Position numbers and translations under genes: made by a program
Notes under the pieces: model-generated
Database searches by the model: none
Told to the model about the DNA's origin: nothing
Seen by the model: the letters and a program-made list of their open reading frames with translations, nothing else
Assembly (NCBI RefSeq): GCF_002127325.2
Contig: NC_035443.2
Coordinates: forward strand, 123,104,922-123,168,921
Direction of reading: 5' to 3'
Source: Helianthus annuus
Lineage: Eukaryota > Streptophyta > Magnoliopsida > Asterales > Asteraceae
DNA: 64,000 nt
In this document: positions 41,863-54,978 of the stretch, piece by piece
Position numbering within the stretch: the stretch's first letter is position 1
How the letters are laid out: every line of letters begins with the position of its first letter

Positions 41863-43290
41863 GGGTAAATTACTTTTTGAGTCCCTGTGTTTTGAGGGTT
41901 TTAACCACTTGAGTCCAAAAGCAAAAAGTTTAACGATCTGAGTCCCTATAAGCATTTTCTTTAACCATTTGAGTCCAAATTTCTAACACTGTTAGAATTT
42001 TTTGGTTAAGTATTGTTAAATGACTAAAATACCCTTATAATTAAAAAATAAAAATAAAAATTTCTCTGTATCTTATATGAATATCACTTATCTCTTTTCT
42101 CTCTCTAAAAATCCTAATCTTCATCTCTCCCTCTCTCTCATCTTTCTTTCTAGACCATTAACACCACCACTTTCACCACCATAGCCACAACCACCTCCGT
42201 CTCCAACCACCACCTAAACCACAAACCTCCATCACACTCACACATACACCTCCTATTCATCTCCGCCAGATGCCACCACAGGAATACGCAAAGAAACAAG
42301 AATCGATTTGAAGAACTGAATTGAATCGAAGAACACTCTGGATCTAAACAATCGATTTTGTCAGATCTAAACATCCGCCAGAGGAAATCGCACCGGTGTA
42401 GACGACGAACTCAATTCTACAAAATTCGAGCCCTAATAACTTCAATATGGTGAAACAGGAACCAATTGATTCAGATTCGTTTTTTTTCGTGATCTGTTGA
42501 TGAAGAACCAAAGGTGTGTGTCTCTCTATCAATCTTTATGATGATTTTGTTTGATTGAGTTCGGAGAGTTGATGCCGTCGGTGGAGTTGAGGAATGCGCT
42601 GGTGGCGAAACGGTGGTCCACGGATTATTTGCTGAAGACAGTGGCGCAACTGGGTCGGATTATTGTACAGGTAAGGTTAATTGGTAATTAATTTATGATG
42701 CCTATAGTTGTAGTTGAATCTTTTTTGGTTTCAGAGAACAAGTAATGTCTTGGTGTTGGCTCAACAACATTTTATTCATAGAAATTAATAATCATTTGTT
42801 GATAGTAAAGTTTTGTGACATTTGGTTCTCATATGCTAGGTTGAAACGCAAACAGAAGGTTTCAGAATGAGTTTTGAGGTGAAATCTGACCAGAGGGTGG
42901 GTTGTGGTGTTTGAGCGAACAGTGCCGAGGGTGATTGTGGCACATGAAAAGAGGGTGGGTTGTGGTGTTTGAGCGATAGGGGCCGAGGGTGAGATCACGG
43001 TGTTGGTGGCGGAGGTGGTTGTGAGAGATAAGGAAGACATACATTGTTCTGTGTTTGTAATATGTATATTATAATGTAATTATAATAATAAGAGTAAATA
43101 AGTTTTTTTAATATAAAAGGGTGTTTTGGTAATTTTAGAAAAGTTAACTGAGAAAATCTAACTGAGTTAGAAATTTGGACTCAAATGGTTAAAGAAAATG
43201 CTTATAGGGACTCAGGTCGTTAAACTTTTTGCTTTTGGACTCAAGTGGTTAAAACCCTCAAAACACAGGGACTCAAAATGTAATTTACCC
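41863..43290. mobile_element. Mutator-like element (1428 bp) with 135-bp terminal inverted repeats
   Basis: The terminal inverted repeats 41863-41997 and about 43157-43290 begin GGGTAAATTAC and are almost identical. The TSD is the 9-bp ATTAACTTT (41854-41862 and 43291-43299), as expected for Mutator-like elements. It has no transposase, so is non-autonomous. The interior includes C/T-rich 5'-UTR-like sequence, a possible captured exon (42572-42670) and a duplicated segment of about 60 bp at 42890-43010. It sits in D's RNase H. Confidence 0.9.
42572..42670 (+). pseudogene. Possible captured host exon inside the Mutator-like element
   Basis: ATG followed by 33 codons (begins [15 protein letters not shown]) and ending CAG|GTAAGG, a strong splice donor, preceded by C/T-rich leader-like sequence. 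It looks like the first exon and intron start of a host gene carried by a Pack-MULE. I do not recognise the parent gene. Confidence 0.45.
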
Positions 43291-43299
43291 ATTAACTTT

Positions 43300-44438
43300 T
43301 CTAGGTGAGAATACCTAGTTTCAGCATCTATTAAACTTTTGCTAACATAATAAACAGGATACTGCTGACCTTCGTGATCCTTTACAAGGACAACACTTAC
43401 TGCATTCCCTGATACCGCGAGGTATAGGGACAGTGGTTCACCATTCTCAGGCTTCATCAACAGAGGTGCAGTTGAAAGATACTGCTTCAAATCCTGCAGG
43501 GCTGCTTCATGCTTCTCTCCCCATTCGAATTTCTTGTTTTTCTTCAGGATATCATAAAATTCTTTGCATTTCTCTGAGGATCTTGAGATAAATCTGTTCA
43601 ATGCTGCAACTCGCCCTGTTAACCGTTGAACATCCTTCATATTTGAAGGTGATTTGATATCCAAGATGGCTTTAATCTGCTCCGGGCTTGCTTCTATCCC
43701 TCTTTTAGTTACCATATATCCTAGAAACTTTCCTGCCCCCACTCCAAAATGGCACTTGGCAGGATTTAGCTTCATGTTATATTGATCCAGGATATCAAAT
43801 GCTCCCTTAATATCCTGGAGGTGATCCTCAGCCTTTTTAGATTTTACCACCATATCGTTGATGTATACCTCCATTGTGTCCCCCAGCTTATCTTTGAATA
43901 TCATGTTCACCAATCTCTGGTATGTTGCACCTGCATTTTTCAAACCGAAAGGCATAGCAGTATAACAATAATTACCTGTTGGTGTCATGAAGGCAGTATC
44001 CTCTTGGTTCGAAGGCTCCATTTGAATCTGCTGAAATCCTGAGGATGCATCCATGAAGGTTAACATCTTGTGCCCAGCGGTAGCATCCACCATTGCATCA
44101 ATATGAGGAAGAGGAAATGGGTCTTTGGGACAAGCCTTATTCAAGTCTGTGTAATCTACACAAACTCTCCATTTCCCATTCTTCTTTTGAACCACTACCA
44201 CATTTGCTAGCCATTTGGAAAATTTGACTTCTATGATCATCTTGGACTTCAATAGCCTTTCAACCTCTTCTTGAATAATTATGTTTCGTTCTGGAGCGAA
44301 CTTCCTTCTCTTTTGCTGGACAGGCTTGAAAGGCCTGTCAATTCCAAGCTTGTGAGTAATAATATCTTTGGATATACCTGTCATATCCTCATGCTTCCAT
44401 GCAAATGTTGACATCCTGCATTTCAAAAAGTTAGTAAG
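43300..44438 (-). pseudogene. pol: pol of element D: reverse transcriptase and RNase H
   Basis: Encodes RT with QKKNGKWRVCVDYTDLNKACP and a changed active site YIND (YINDMVVKSKK) where relatives have YIDD, then the degenerate first RNase H. It joins 56786 upstream (E removed) and 41862 downstream (Mutator-like element removed). Confidence 0.9.
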
Positions 44439-44443
44439 CTGAT

Positions 44444-46247
44444 TGTAACACCCCAGTTTTCGTATGTCTTAATATAATAAACTAATAGTGAGGATTTAAT
44501 GACAAAGAATGGTAAATATAAATTTTTACCATTATGAAAGTCTTATAAATAATGGTAAGTTAAAAACCCTTTGTATGGGAATAAAGTTAACTAAAGAAAA
44601 GTAACAAAGTTAGTGTGAAAAATCACTAATGTGAACATACCACAAAAGTTAGGGGCTAAATGTGTAATATAGAATAAAATTAGATAAAAAAAAAAGAAAG
44701 CCAGTTTGGTCTGGCAGTGTGTGCGATCGAGAGAGAGGAGGGAGCCAAGGGAGTCAAAACCCTAACATCACAAATCTCTCAAATTGAAAGGGGAAAATTG
44801 AAAGTTTATCAATGCATGAGTTAGAAATGTTCATCCCTAAGTGAAATTAACATCAAGTAAGTCGAATTTCATGATTTGGTGATGTTTGATTAATTTGATA
44901 TGTGAAATTTGTGATGCTTTATGAGATCAAACATGAATGCAAGGTGATATGAACTTGTAAGAGTTGAAATCATGCTTTAATTTCTCTATGATGATAGATT
45001 AGGGTAAAACCCATTCATGTGATAAAAGATGATCAAGAAATTGTGAAGCTCTATATGTTAATTTGATGAATGTTAGTGAAAAGGTTAGATGTAATTGATT
45101 TAGAATTATGTGATCGTAATTAGAATGATAATTTCTAAGTTAGGGATGTTTTTTTTTATTACTCAAAGAGTGAACTATGGAAGTTATGCTTAAAATGCTT
45201 GTACATTATGCTAAACTAGTGATACGCACACAAGGTGTTTGACAAAATGCCCAAGTGAGTCTAGTTATGGCTTTTGCATGTATACTTGTTAAAATGATGC
45301 AATTTTCTTATGATAATGATGTATGTGATTAGTAAACGCCATAACGTACAATAAGGATTGTGAAAGTAATGTTTAAGAATGCTAAAGTATGAGATTATGA
45401 TATATAGGCACAAAGAAGGAAGAAGGCGCAAGTCACTCGAAAGCACAAGCATCTCAAGATCGCGGTAAGTTCATGTAAACTTTATGTACTCTATTTGTAG
45501 AATTATGTATGAAATTGGTTAGTGCTATGAAATAGGTGTAAGTTTTCATTATGATTCATGATTGACTAAAAGTAATGAACTTTATATTGGGGAATTTTTT
45601 TAAGGATACTATGATGTGATAGTGAATATGGAGTGACCCGTCCAAATGGGTTAAAAAGGGACAAGTAGAATGGTTGATTGGAATGTGTATAATTGACTTG
45701 TTTATATGGGTCAATTGATGCAAGTATATCGAGAGATATGGAATGTAGCGGTTCATTACAAATGAATCGGGAAGTGGTATGATGAATGTTTCCGAATGGA
45801 AGTGATAATGTTATTAAAGTAAAATGTTATGTATTATGAACTAACATGTGTTGTTGTTATGAATGATAGGTAAATCACATGATTAATTGCGGCGCGCTCG
45901 GACCGAACATACACACACAACGTTGACCTTTATACGCTTCCGGTTCAAGTTGTTTCTTTTGAATGGGTCGAAACATCCTTTTGTGTAGTAAATGTTAAAC
46001 TAATTATTAGGATGATGGTAGTAGTTTGAAGTTAAACTTTATTTTGAATAGTTTGGATTTAATATTCTAGGTAAATTGTGTTTGGTTTTTAATTTAGCAT
46101 CTTTGGGATAGTGTCATAGAATGTATCTTGAATGGTTTCGTTAAAAAGCAGGAAAAATGTTCACTTTCCGAATGGGTCATGTCAAAATTTTTCCAAACCT
46201 TTGTATGAGCTTTACGTTATTGTCAAAAGTAAAAAGTGGGCGTTTCA
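44444..46247 (+). repeat. 5' LTR of element E
   Basis: 1804 bp, TGTAACACCCCAG...GGGCGTTTCA. Confidence 0.95.
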
Positions 46248-46250
46248 AGT

Positions 46251-46262
46251 TGGTATCAGAGC
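46251..46262 (+). other. Primer binding site of element E
   Basis: TGGTATCAGAGC, complementary to the 3' end of initiator tRNA-Met, 3 nt after the LTR. Confidence 0.92.
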
Positions 46263-46509
46263 CTAGGTTTGAGGGATTTAAGCATCAAGTGCTTGAACTC
46301 AAACTGAAAGCTCGTGAGGAAGTGTGTGTTCGTTTCGCGGCGCAAAGCAAGTAAGTATTTTAAAAAGTTGAAAATTTTCTTTTTGTAGTATGAATAATTA
46401 GTTACGGAATGTTATAGAATGTTATGGAATGTTGTGGAAAAAAAATGTGGAATGAATCGTTTCAGTTGGGGTTAGAACGGATCAAAGAGGGAATAATTCA
46501 GCCAACAAC

Positions 46510-46802
46510 ACTGGGCACGGTGCACGGTCGTGCACTGGTCGCACGGACGTGCGCTTCCGAGTAAGACAGTGCGCTGGCTTGTGCACTGCCAGAGCTCCCA
46601 ACGTTTTAGGTTATGAACGGTCGTGCAACTGGACGCACGACCGTGCGACTGCAAATTTCTGCCGTAAATCAGCAGGTTACCACCGTAACCTTTTTTCTTC
46701 CACCGTAAGCTACGGTGGCCACCGTAGCTTACGGTGGCGCCCAGATATAAATTTTTCTTTTCTTTGTACCGTAAGCTACGGAAGGGTAACCAAAGCTTAC
46801 GG
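46510..46802 (+). repeat. Palindrome-rich leader of element E
   Basis: Contains several GCACGGNCGTGC-type words (46515-46655) and a perfect 38-bp inverted repeat without spacer at 46700-46737 built from ACCGTAAGCTACGGT. A related copy lies at 46769-46802. It is non-coding leader between PBS and the gag start at 47134. Confidence 0.8.
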
Positions 46803-47133
46803 TGACCTCAGGTAGTAACGAAAACTTTAATTTAAGCCCTCAAACCCTAGTAATCCTTATCAAGTCACAAGGATAGCTTGATATGCAATAAGAATGCATG
46901 AAATTAAATGTGTTAGGTGATTTAGACTCGAGGGAAAGTACATGTGAATGTTGAGAAGAAAAAAATTTGTTATGATTAAAGATATTGGTCGATATGATAT
47001 GAGACGGTCGTCATTGACGATAAGATATAAAATATGAACGATGAATGAAATGTGTCATGATACAATGATGTTAAATCATGATAATGGGAATTATGAAATA
47101 AAATCTAATGAATGTAATGCACGTTTTATGTAG

Positions 47134-48234
47134 ATGGCTGATATGGTGAATGTGAATGATGACGATGAAGCACGCCGAAATGAAATAAGAACTATGATTG
47201 TGGAAGAAGTAAAGAAAGCGATAGAGGCTAGTGTACCCCGACTAGCTCAAGAAGTCGAAGGACAAGTATTGGAGATAGTTAATACCTCGGTAACATCTAA
47301 GGTGGAAGAATTAAAAGAAATGATTAGTGAATTGCAAGTGAAGAAAAGCAATCGGAGATGCACGTACAAAGAGTTCATGGCATGTAATCCCTTACCATAC
47401 AAAGGGGAAGTTGATCCGATAGCTTGCCAAAGGTGGATTTCAAGTACCGAAGCCGTGTTTACACGAAGTAGATGTGAAGTGGAGGATCAAGTAATGTTTG
47501 CCACAGGCCTTCTACAACTTCAAGCAAAAGATTGGTGGGACGCATACTCGAAGGAGTTGGGGGATGATAAAGTACAGTCGTTAACATGGCAAGAATTCAA
47601 GGAGTCATTTCTGAAATATTACAGTCTACAATCCGCAATTGATAAGATTCAGGAAGACTTCTTACGTCTCAGACAAAAGAATGAAACAATTGACGAGATA
47701 ACGAACAAGTTCCTTGAGAGGGTGAAGTTCTGTGAGGAGATAGCGGGGACTGAGAGGCAAAGGATTATACGTTACCATGCTATGTTAAAGGATGAATATC
47801 GGGAATTTGTAAATCCCTCCAAGTGTGCGACGTTAAATGAATTAATTGAATGGGCAAGAGATAGAGAAATTGAGATAAAAAGACAGGTTGAACGAGGAGA
47901 GAAAAGGGTAGCGGAGAAGCCTACCAACGCTAGTCCATCGAAAAAGGCAAGATATCAAGACCAAAGCAAAAAGGGGAAAACAAGTAGTGAAATTCCGACC
48001 TGCAAGATGTGTGGGAAGCATCATTCGGGTGAATGTTTGTCGGGAAAGAAGGGATGCTACAAATGTGGGCGAGAGGGACATCCGTTTTATAGGTGCCCCG
48101 AAAACCCAAAGGCGTGTTATAATTGCAATGAAACGGGCACGTTAAAGCGGAATGTCCGAAACTCCAACAAGGGGCAAAGAGAGATGGAAAGAAGGATGAG
48201 CCCCCCAAGGCTCGCGGGAGGATGTTTCAGTTAA
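47134..48234 (+). pseudogene. gag: gag of element E, frameshifted at the last zinc knuckle
   Basis: ATG at 47134. It encodes a retrotransposon gag core (CQRWISSTEAVF, LLQLQAKDWWDAYS) and a zinc-knuckle region: a short CKMCGKHHSGEC motif, then CYKCGREGHPFYRC, then the start of a last knuckle CYNCNETG. A 1-nt deletion at about 48138 changes the frame before the His, and the shifted frame ends at 48234. The original frame continues into protease, overlapping from 48222, so gag and pol were one frame. Confidence 0.88.
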
Positions 48235-51114
48235 CCTCGGATGAAGCCAAAGCTAGCCCGGACGTGGTTTTAGGTATATTCTTGGTTAATTCTATGCCTA
48301 TGAATGTTTTATTTGATTCCGGGGCTAGTAGGTCGTTCATTTCTAATGAATTGTTAGCTCACCCATCGTTTAAGCTTGAAAAGATGCCAATACCCTTAGA
48401 GGTTGAAGTTGCTGATAGTAAAAGCTATTTGTTGCATGATATTTGCAAAAACTGTAAGATAATAATCGAAGATGAGGAATTTAGTATAGACCTTGTTCCA
48501 ATGTACATGGGGGAATTTAAAGTAGTTGTAGGAATGGATTGGCTAGCCCAAAACCACGCTGAAATTCAATGTGAAAAGAAAGTCATTCATGTAGTAACCT
48601 CGGGGGGGAAACGGATAAGTGTTCAAGGGGAAAGGGTCATCAAGCCGAAATTGTGCTCCATAATCAAAGTTGTCAAACATGTGAGGAACGGGGGTAGAGC
48701 TTATCTATCTTATGTGATTGACACTAATCGAGGTGTCCCAAAGCTTGAAGATGTGAATGTGGTAAATGAATATCCGGATGTGTTTCCGGAAGACCTACCA
48801 GGGCTCCCACCTGAACGAGAAGTAGAATTCAAAATAGAGCTTAATCCGGGTGCAAAACCGGTAGCTAAAGCTCCTTATCGGTTGGCCCCAACCGAAATGA
48901 AAGAATTGATGACGCAGCTTCAGGAATTGCTCGATAAGGGTTTTATTAAACCAAGTGTTTCACCATGGGGAGCACCCGTATTATTTGTGAAGAAGAAAGA
49001 TGGTTCGATGCGAATGTGCATCGACTATCGAGAGTTGAACAAGTTAACGGTGAAGAATCGATACCCATTGCCCAGAATTGATGACCTATTTGACCAGCTA
49101 CAAGGGGCAAGTTGGTTTTCGAAAATCGATTTGCGGTCGGGTTATCATCAATTGCGTGTGCGGGAAGAAGATGTGCCGAAGACTGCGTTTCGAACACGAT
49201 ACGGACATTACGAGTTCTTAGTAATGTCTTTTGGGTTAACGAACGCGCCAGCTGCGTTTATGGATTTGATGAATCGGGTGTGCCGACCTATGCTTGATAA
49301 GTATGTAATCGTTTTCATTGACGATATACTAATATACTCCCGAAGTGAAGCAGAACATGCTTCCCACCTACGTAATGTATTGGAAACACTTCGCAAGGAA
49401 AAGCTATATGCAAAGTTCTCAAAGTGTGCCTTTTGGCTTAGAGAGGTACAGTTTTTGGGTCATATAATTGATGCGGAGGGTGTCCATGTGGACCCGTCCA
49501 AAGTGGAAGCGGTAATGAACTGGGTACCCCCGAAGAATCCAAGTGAAATAAAAAGTTTTCTGGGCCTGGCTGGGTACTACAGGAGGTTCATCGAAGATTT
49601 CTCCAAGATAGCCTCGCCCATGACGAAGTTAACAAAGAAGAGCGAAAAGTTTATATGGGGCGAAGAACAAGAAAGAGTGTTTCAGACCTTGAAGGAGAAG
49701 CTCTCAAAGTCCCTAGTATTGGCATTACCGGATGGAACAGATGATTTGGTGGTGTATACTGACGCCTCTCGCCAAGGTTTAGGATGTGTGTTAATGCAAA
49801 GGGGTAAAGTCGTTGCTTATGCTTCGAGACAACTCAAGCAACATGAAGGCAATTATCCGACTCATGATCTTGAACTGGCGGCGGTCGTATTCGCCTTGAA
49901 AATATGGAGGCACTACCTTTATGGGGTGAAATGTACAATCTTCTCGGATCATAAAAGCCTCAAATATTTTTTCGAGCAGAAAGATCTCAATATGAGGCAA
50001 CGAAGATGGTTGGAACTCACTAAGGATTACGATTGTGACATTCATTACCATCCCGGGAGGGCTAATGTAGTGGCGGACGCACTTAGTCGAAAGGAGTACC
50101 CACCCCCGATTCGGGTAAAATCCATGAAGATGGTAGTCACTCCTAAACTCCTTGATGAAATTCGAGAAGCTCAAACGAAATCTTTAAATGCTGTTGACCC
50201 AAAGAAAGAAAGAACGAAAGGGTTTATTCATGAATTGGGAGAGAATGCAAATGGAATGAAAACGAGGTATAACCGAATCTGGATACCTCGGCATTGAGGT
50301 GTGAAGGAATTGCTGTTGAATGAGGCTCACAAGTCTCGATACTCTGTTCATCCGGGGGCTACAAAGATGTATCGAGACTTGAGGATGAATTATTGGTGGC
50401 CGGGGATGAAAAGGGACATTGTCAAGTATGTTGCTAAGTGTTTGACGTGTTCCCAAGTAAAGGCCGAACACCAAAAGCCGTATGGAAAGTTACAACCCTT
50501 AGAGATCCCGGTGTGGAAATGGGAACATGTAACGATGGACTTGGTGACTAAGCTTCCAAAGACAAGAAAAGGGCACGATGCAATATGGGTGGTCGTTGAC
50601 CGACTGACCAAAAGTGCACATTTCTTACCTATTCGGGAAAATTATAATTCAGAAAAGATGGCGGAAGTCTACATGAACGAGATCATATCAAGACATGGGG
50701 TTCCGGTGTCTATAGTATCCGATCGGGACACCCGGTTCACATCTCGTTATTGGAGGAAGTTTCATGATGAATTGGGGACCCAATTACACATCAGCACCGC
50801 CTACCATCCACAAACCGATGGTCAGTCAGAACGAACTATTCAAACATTAGTTGATATGTTAAGGGCGTATGTTATGGATTTCGGAGGAAGCTGGGATGAT
50901 CATCTACCTTTGGTAGAATTCTCATATAATAATAGCTATCATAACAGCATAAAAATGGCCCCCTACGAAATGCTTTATGGAAGGAAATGTAGGACCCTGG
51001 GTCAACGAGAAATCGCGTCAAAAGAAGTAGTGGCCAAGACGAACGAAAAGATAGATATGGTTAGATCAAGAATAAAAGCAGCGCAAGATAGACAAAAGTC
51101 TTATGCGGATCAAC
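48222..51114 (+). pseudogene. pol: pol of element E: protease, RT, RNase H, integrase (interrupted)
   Basis: Protease [14 protein letters not shown] with [14 protein letters not shown], RNase H with [17 protein letters not shown], then integrase with HHCC (HKSRYSVHPG ... CLTCSQVK) and D-D-E (MDLVTKLP, VSDRDTRF, TDGQSERT). An in-frame TGA at 50295-50297 lies just before the integrase zinc motif. After the conserved GRKCRT the usual Pro-Val-Cys-Trp stretch is missing, perhaps a short deletion. Solo LTR F then interrupts after the codons for KSYADQ. Confidence 0.9.
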
Positions 51115-54100
51115 TGTCACACCCTGGCTTTGCGGAAGCGTGGTTAATTTGGTGTGACTTCTTAATACCATAGCTTAATCATAACAAGCTATATGAATTT
51201 AAAATCATGCAAAGTCATCCATTGAAAATAAAATTGTCAAACATTGTCTAAATGGGTAAACACCCAACAACCATTACTTGTCTTAAACAGTACAACCACT
51301 ACCATAATGCAACATAAATAAACATGGTTCAGGGGCTATGGCTTGTCCAGGAAAGAGCCATAAGCCTTGAACCCGGATGACTCTGAGTCTAAATGCAGCG
51401 GGAAATCCTGCTAAACCGTGCCAGATCCTTAATTCCCTGAAATACATGTAAGTTGAAAAATCAACAATAATGTTGAGCGAGTTCATGCGAAAATGAGTAA
51501 ATAAACCTTTATCTTTATCAAAAACCCTGGTATGTAGCAAATAAGGAAATAAAAGAGATCACCAATGGGTTGCAAGTCCACTGATATGTGTGAAGTGCAA
51601 GTAGGGATGACTCAAACCTAGCGGATTTATGCGTCGGGCACTAAGTCACCCCGAGGTCCGTTCAGCTGGACCTGGGGCTGGGCTCGCTACACCCAGATAG
51701 ATCTACCGCTCCTGTCCCTCGGTCCTCAACGAGGATTAATGGCCTCAAGTTTCTGCCTACCCACTCACATGATCTAAGTAATAACCCTCCTTATGCTAAC
51801 CATACCATGTATAACATATCCATAATCATTGTAACATGTATTTCACCCCCGCAGTTTATAAAACTGAAAACAGTTAAGAGAAAAAGGGGGACATGAACTC
51901 ACAGTGAATGCGTCACAGTATCAAATAGTCCAAATATCCAGGTGCTGCGCAACGACCTACATGTGCTAATTTTATTAGACGGATGGCCGTGCTTTAGCTT
52001 CATAGATTATATTTTTGGGAAACAGTTAGACAACCGTTCCGTATATATGTTTGATACGCATTCTCCTTCCCAAGGATGGGGGATTTAAATACATGTGTAT
52101 TTATATCATTTTATTAAGTCCCACTTAATATATTTTATTTCTTATTTCAAAATATATTTATTTTTCTCAAAAATAATATATTTCCTTTTTCTCATAATAT
52201 TTTCCCAAAATAATATATTGACATCACACGCGCTTATGAATACTTCTGAATAATGCGTAAGTTACGTTTTAACGATTAAGTGGTAATGATAATCACCGTT
52301 GTAACTTATATTCTTGACGTACAAGCGTTTGTATTATTTCGGGCTTGCCAAAGTTAGTAAATATTATTTTTACTCAAAAAAATAATATTTATACATTTTC
52401 ACAAAATAATCATAAACAGTGAGGAGGCAAAATATATTTACCGAATATATACTTATCTCGTTTATTTTTGTGAAAATCCCACCTCCGATTATTTATAAAT
52501 AAAGTTGTGGCGAAATATATTTGAAAACATGTCAAAGTAGTCTAACACTTGTAAATAATTCTAAGTGTTAGATTTTTAGAAAATTTCGCCAGAGTTTCCC
52601 CTGTAACTGGAGGTGGCCACGCTTTCAAGCGTATCATTTTCTTTTACAAAATCAACTCAACAATTTATCAAACCAACCGAATCAATTTTCAACACTTCAA
52701 AAAGAAGACTAGTATGTAAAACCGCGTCGTTTCATGAACTTGTAGTTTTTACAAAAACTACGGTGTAGATCTCGTTATTTTTAGTGGATCTATTCATAAC
52801 ATAGCTTAGTCTTGCAAAAACCTCGTTTTTGGAACAAATCACTTCTTACAACTTCCCGACAATTTTTGTAAACATTGTTATTTTGTCGGATCTTTTATTC
52901 TACAAGTGTTTCTATACTTGTAGTTTATAAAAATCATATTTGTTAACACTTTATCCACTTTTATAAAAACATGATTTTCTCGACACCCGGTCCTACGAAC
53001 ATACCACTTGTACATACGTAGATCGGCTTGTTTTAAATACTATTTTTCATGTTAAAACACTTTTATACAAGTTCATGTTTCTCGTATGGTGGAGTTTCAC
53101 CTTTTAACCCTTGAACCGCTGGCATCTAGTGTATGCCAAAATTCGAGATCTTAACAAAGTCGGGTTAAACGATGATAAGAGCCACCATATCATAGATCGG
53201 GTCATTTTAACCAACATATTCAAATACTACGACATTTACACGCGTTTTGAGCTTTTATCCAACGATATTCACGTTTTAGTAAACTTTAAAGTTTCATTAA
53301 GCGGGTTACCGTCATTCAACCGACAAATATCCTTTTAACCACTTTAGACATGACCAAAAATGAGTTTTAAACGTTATACCTCTAGCTCGGGGCTAGGGAA
53401 GAAACTAGTCGAAAACTGCGTGGATAATAGCAAACGGTAGAGGTCCTTCGCGTTCCGTTTGTTCCGAGCTCCGTTGTACGTAACCACCGACACTTGTATG
53501 GACTTGGAATTGCAAGACTTGAACTCGAAAGCGGGTGGGTGGTGGTGATAGTGTTCGGCCGAGAGGGAGAGGGGAGAGGGAGAGAGAGAGTGAGTGAAGT
53601 GTGTGTGTGTTTGTGTGTGTAAGATGAGGATATTTATAGAAAAAGTCGTCTCGATCTTCGCGTAATCTAATATAAAATAATAAAGGACGTACTCTCCCGG
53701 TCCCACTAGTTGGCCGATCCCATTGGGATGTAATGGTGCTCGGTTCGTTTCCAAATGTTCAGTTACGGTTCAGTTTGGTTAAGTGCGTTAAGTGCGAGGT
53801 CTAACCCCGTTAGTTGCTTTAGTGCATTAAAAGCGGGTGTTAGGGTAATCAGGGACCCTAACTGGCTCAGAAAAGTACCAATATTAATTTTGGCAATATT
53901 TTTATGTTCCGGGTATTGTCCGGTTGTTCGGTTGGATAGTAATCCGTTAAAGTGCTTAAGATATCCGTTAAGCGTCATAAATAATATTTTTAGCGACACA
54001 ATTTATTCTGCAAAGTGTCGGGAATAATTCCTCATATTTTGGCACTTTATTAGTTAGCTAGAAGCTAGTGTGTTGATAAAAGTGCTGTGTTCCGTGCTTA

Positions 54101-54490
54101 AAGTATGTTTTAGGCACATCCAAATCTCTATATCTTATTCCTAGAGACGTAATCATACAACCCTTGTATCCCTACACACACTATGGGTGTAGTAAAATAA
54201 TTCTGGCTCATTCAGGCCTTTAGAGGCAGTGTTTGCCTGATGCTGGCTATACCAGCATGTTCACTGTGTATCCGTTTAGTGCTACTGTGCTTTTTGTGCA
54301 TCAAGTTTGTCACTAGAGTTCAGTAAATAAATAATGTAGTGACAGGAGAAATCAAAGTATGATGCAGATATGTACAAGTACCAACAATAAAGTAGCAGTT
54401 TATCAGCAAACTCAGTAAAGCACAGTAATTAGGCAATAATTAATAATTAATTAAGTCGTACGGATACCTGGTTTTGAGAGGGTTGTCACA
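51115..54490 (-). mobile_element. Solo LTR F (3376 bp) nested in element E integrase
   Basis: Flanked by the TSD TCAAC (51110-51114, 54491-54495). Minus-strand ends are TGTGACAACCCTC and CAGGGTGTGACA, as in long LTRs of chromodomain Ty3/gypsy elements. There is one LTR-like unit, no internal coding domain, and a minus-strand promoter at 53631. A CA/GT- and GA-rich simple-sequence stretch is at 53570-53622. Confidence 0.78.
53631..53638 (-). promoter_or_regulatory. Probable LTR promoter TATA box of F
   Basis: TATAAATA on the minus strand, followed downstream by a CA- and CT-rich leader. Confidence 0.5.
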
Positions 54491-54937
54491 TCAACGAATG
54501 CGGCCAATTGAATTTCAAGTGGGAGATCATGTATTACTAAAGGTCTCCCCATGGAAAGGAATAATCCGTTTTCGTAAACGCGGGAAGTTAGGCCCTCGAT
54601 ACATCGGGCCATTCAAAATACTCGCCCGGGTCGGGGCGGTGGCATATCAGATTGAATTACCACCCGCGCTGGATGGGATTCATAACACCTTTCATGTGTC
54701 TCAGTTGCGAAAGTGCCTTGCGGATGAGACGGCATACCTATGGATGACATTGAAGTGGATAAGAAGTTAAATTATGTTGAAAGGCCCGTCGCAATCAAGG
54801 ATTTTAAAGTGAAGCACCTCCGAAGCAAATCTGTTCGACAAGTGTTGGTTCAATGGCAACATCGGAAGGGATCGGATCTCACATGGGAAGCGGAGGATGA
54901 CATCCAAAAGCACTACCCGGAATTATTTGGTACGTAG
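54491..54937 (+). pseudogene. pol: pol of element E: integrase C-terminus and chromodomain
   Basis: Resumes in frame after F ([19 protein letters not shown], the GPY/F-type region [13 protein letters not shown]). A frameshift near 54737 moves the reading to another frame that encodes the chromodomain (VLVQWQHRKGSDLTWEAEDD) and ends at 54937. A chromodomain binds histone marks and steers integration. Confidence 0.9.
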
Positions 54938-54964
54938 TCAGGTTTCGGGGACGAAACCTTTTAT

Positions 54965-54978
54965 AAGGGGGGTGGACT
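54965..54978 (+). other. Polypurine tract of element E
   Basis: AAGGGGGGTGGACT directly before the 3' LTR. Confidence 0.8.

Noticed and set aside
53570..53622. Functional satellite or promoter array
   Set aside because: Simple GA and GT microsatellite in the leader of LTR F.
53374..53754. 126-codon minus-strand frame in F
   Set aside because: Low complexity over microsatellite and leader sequence; no domain.
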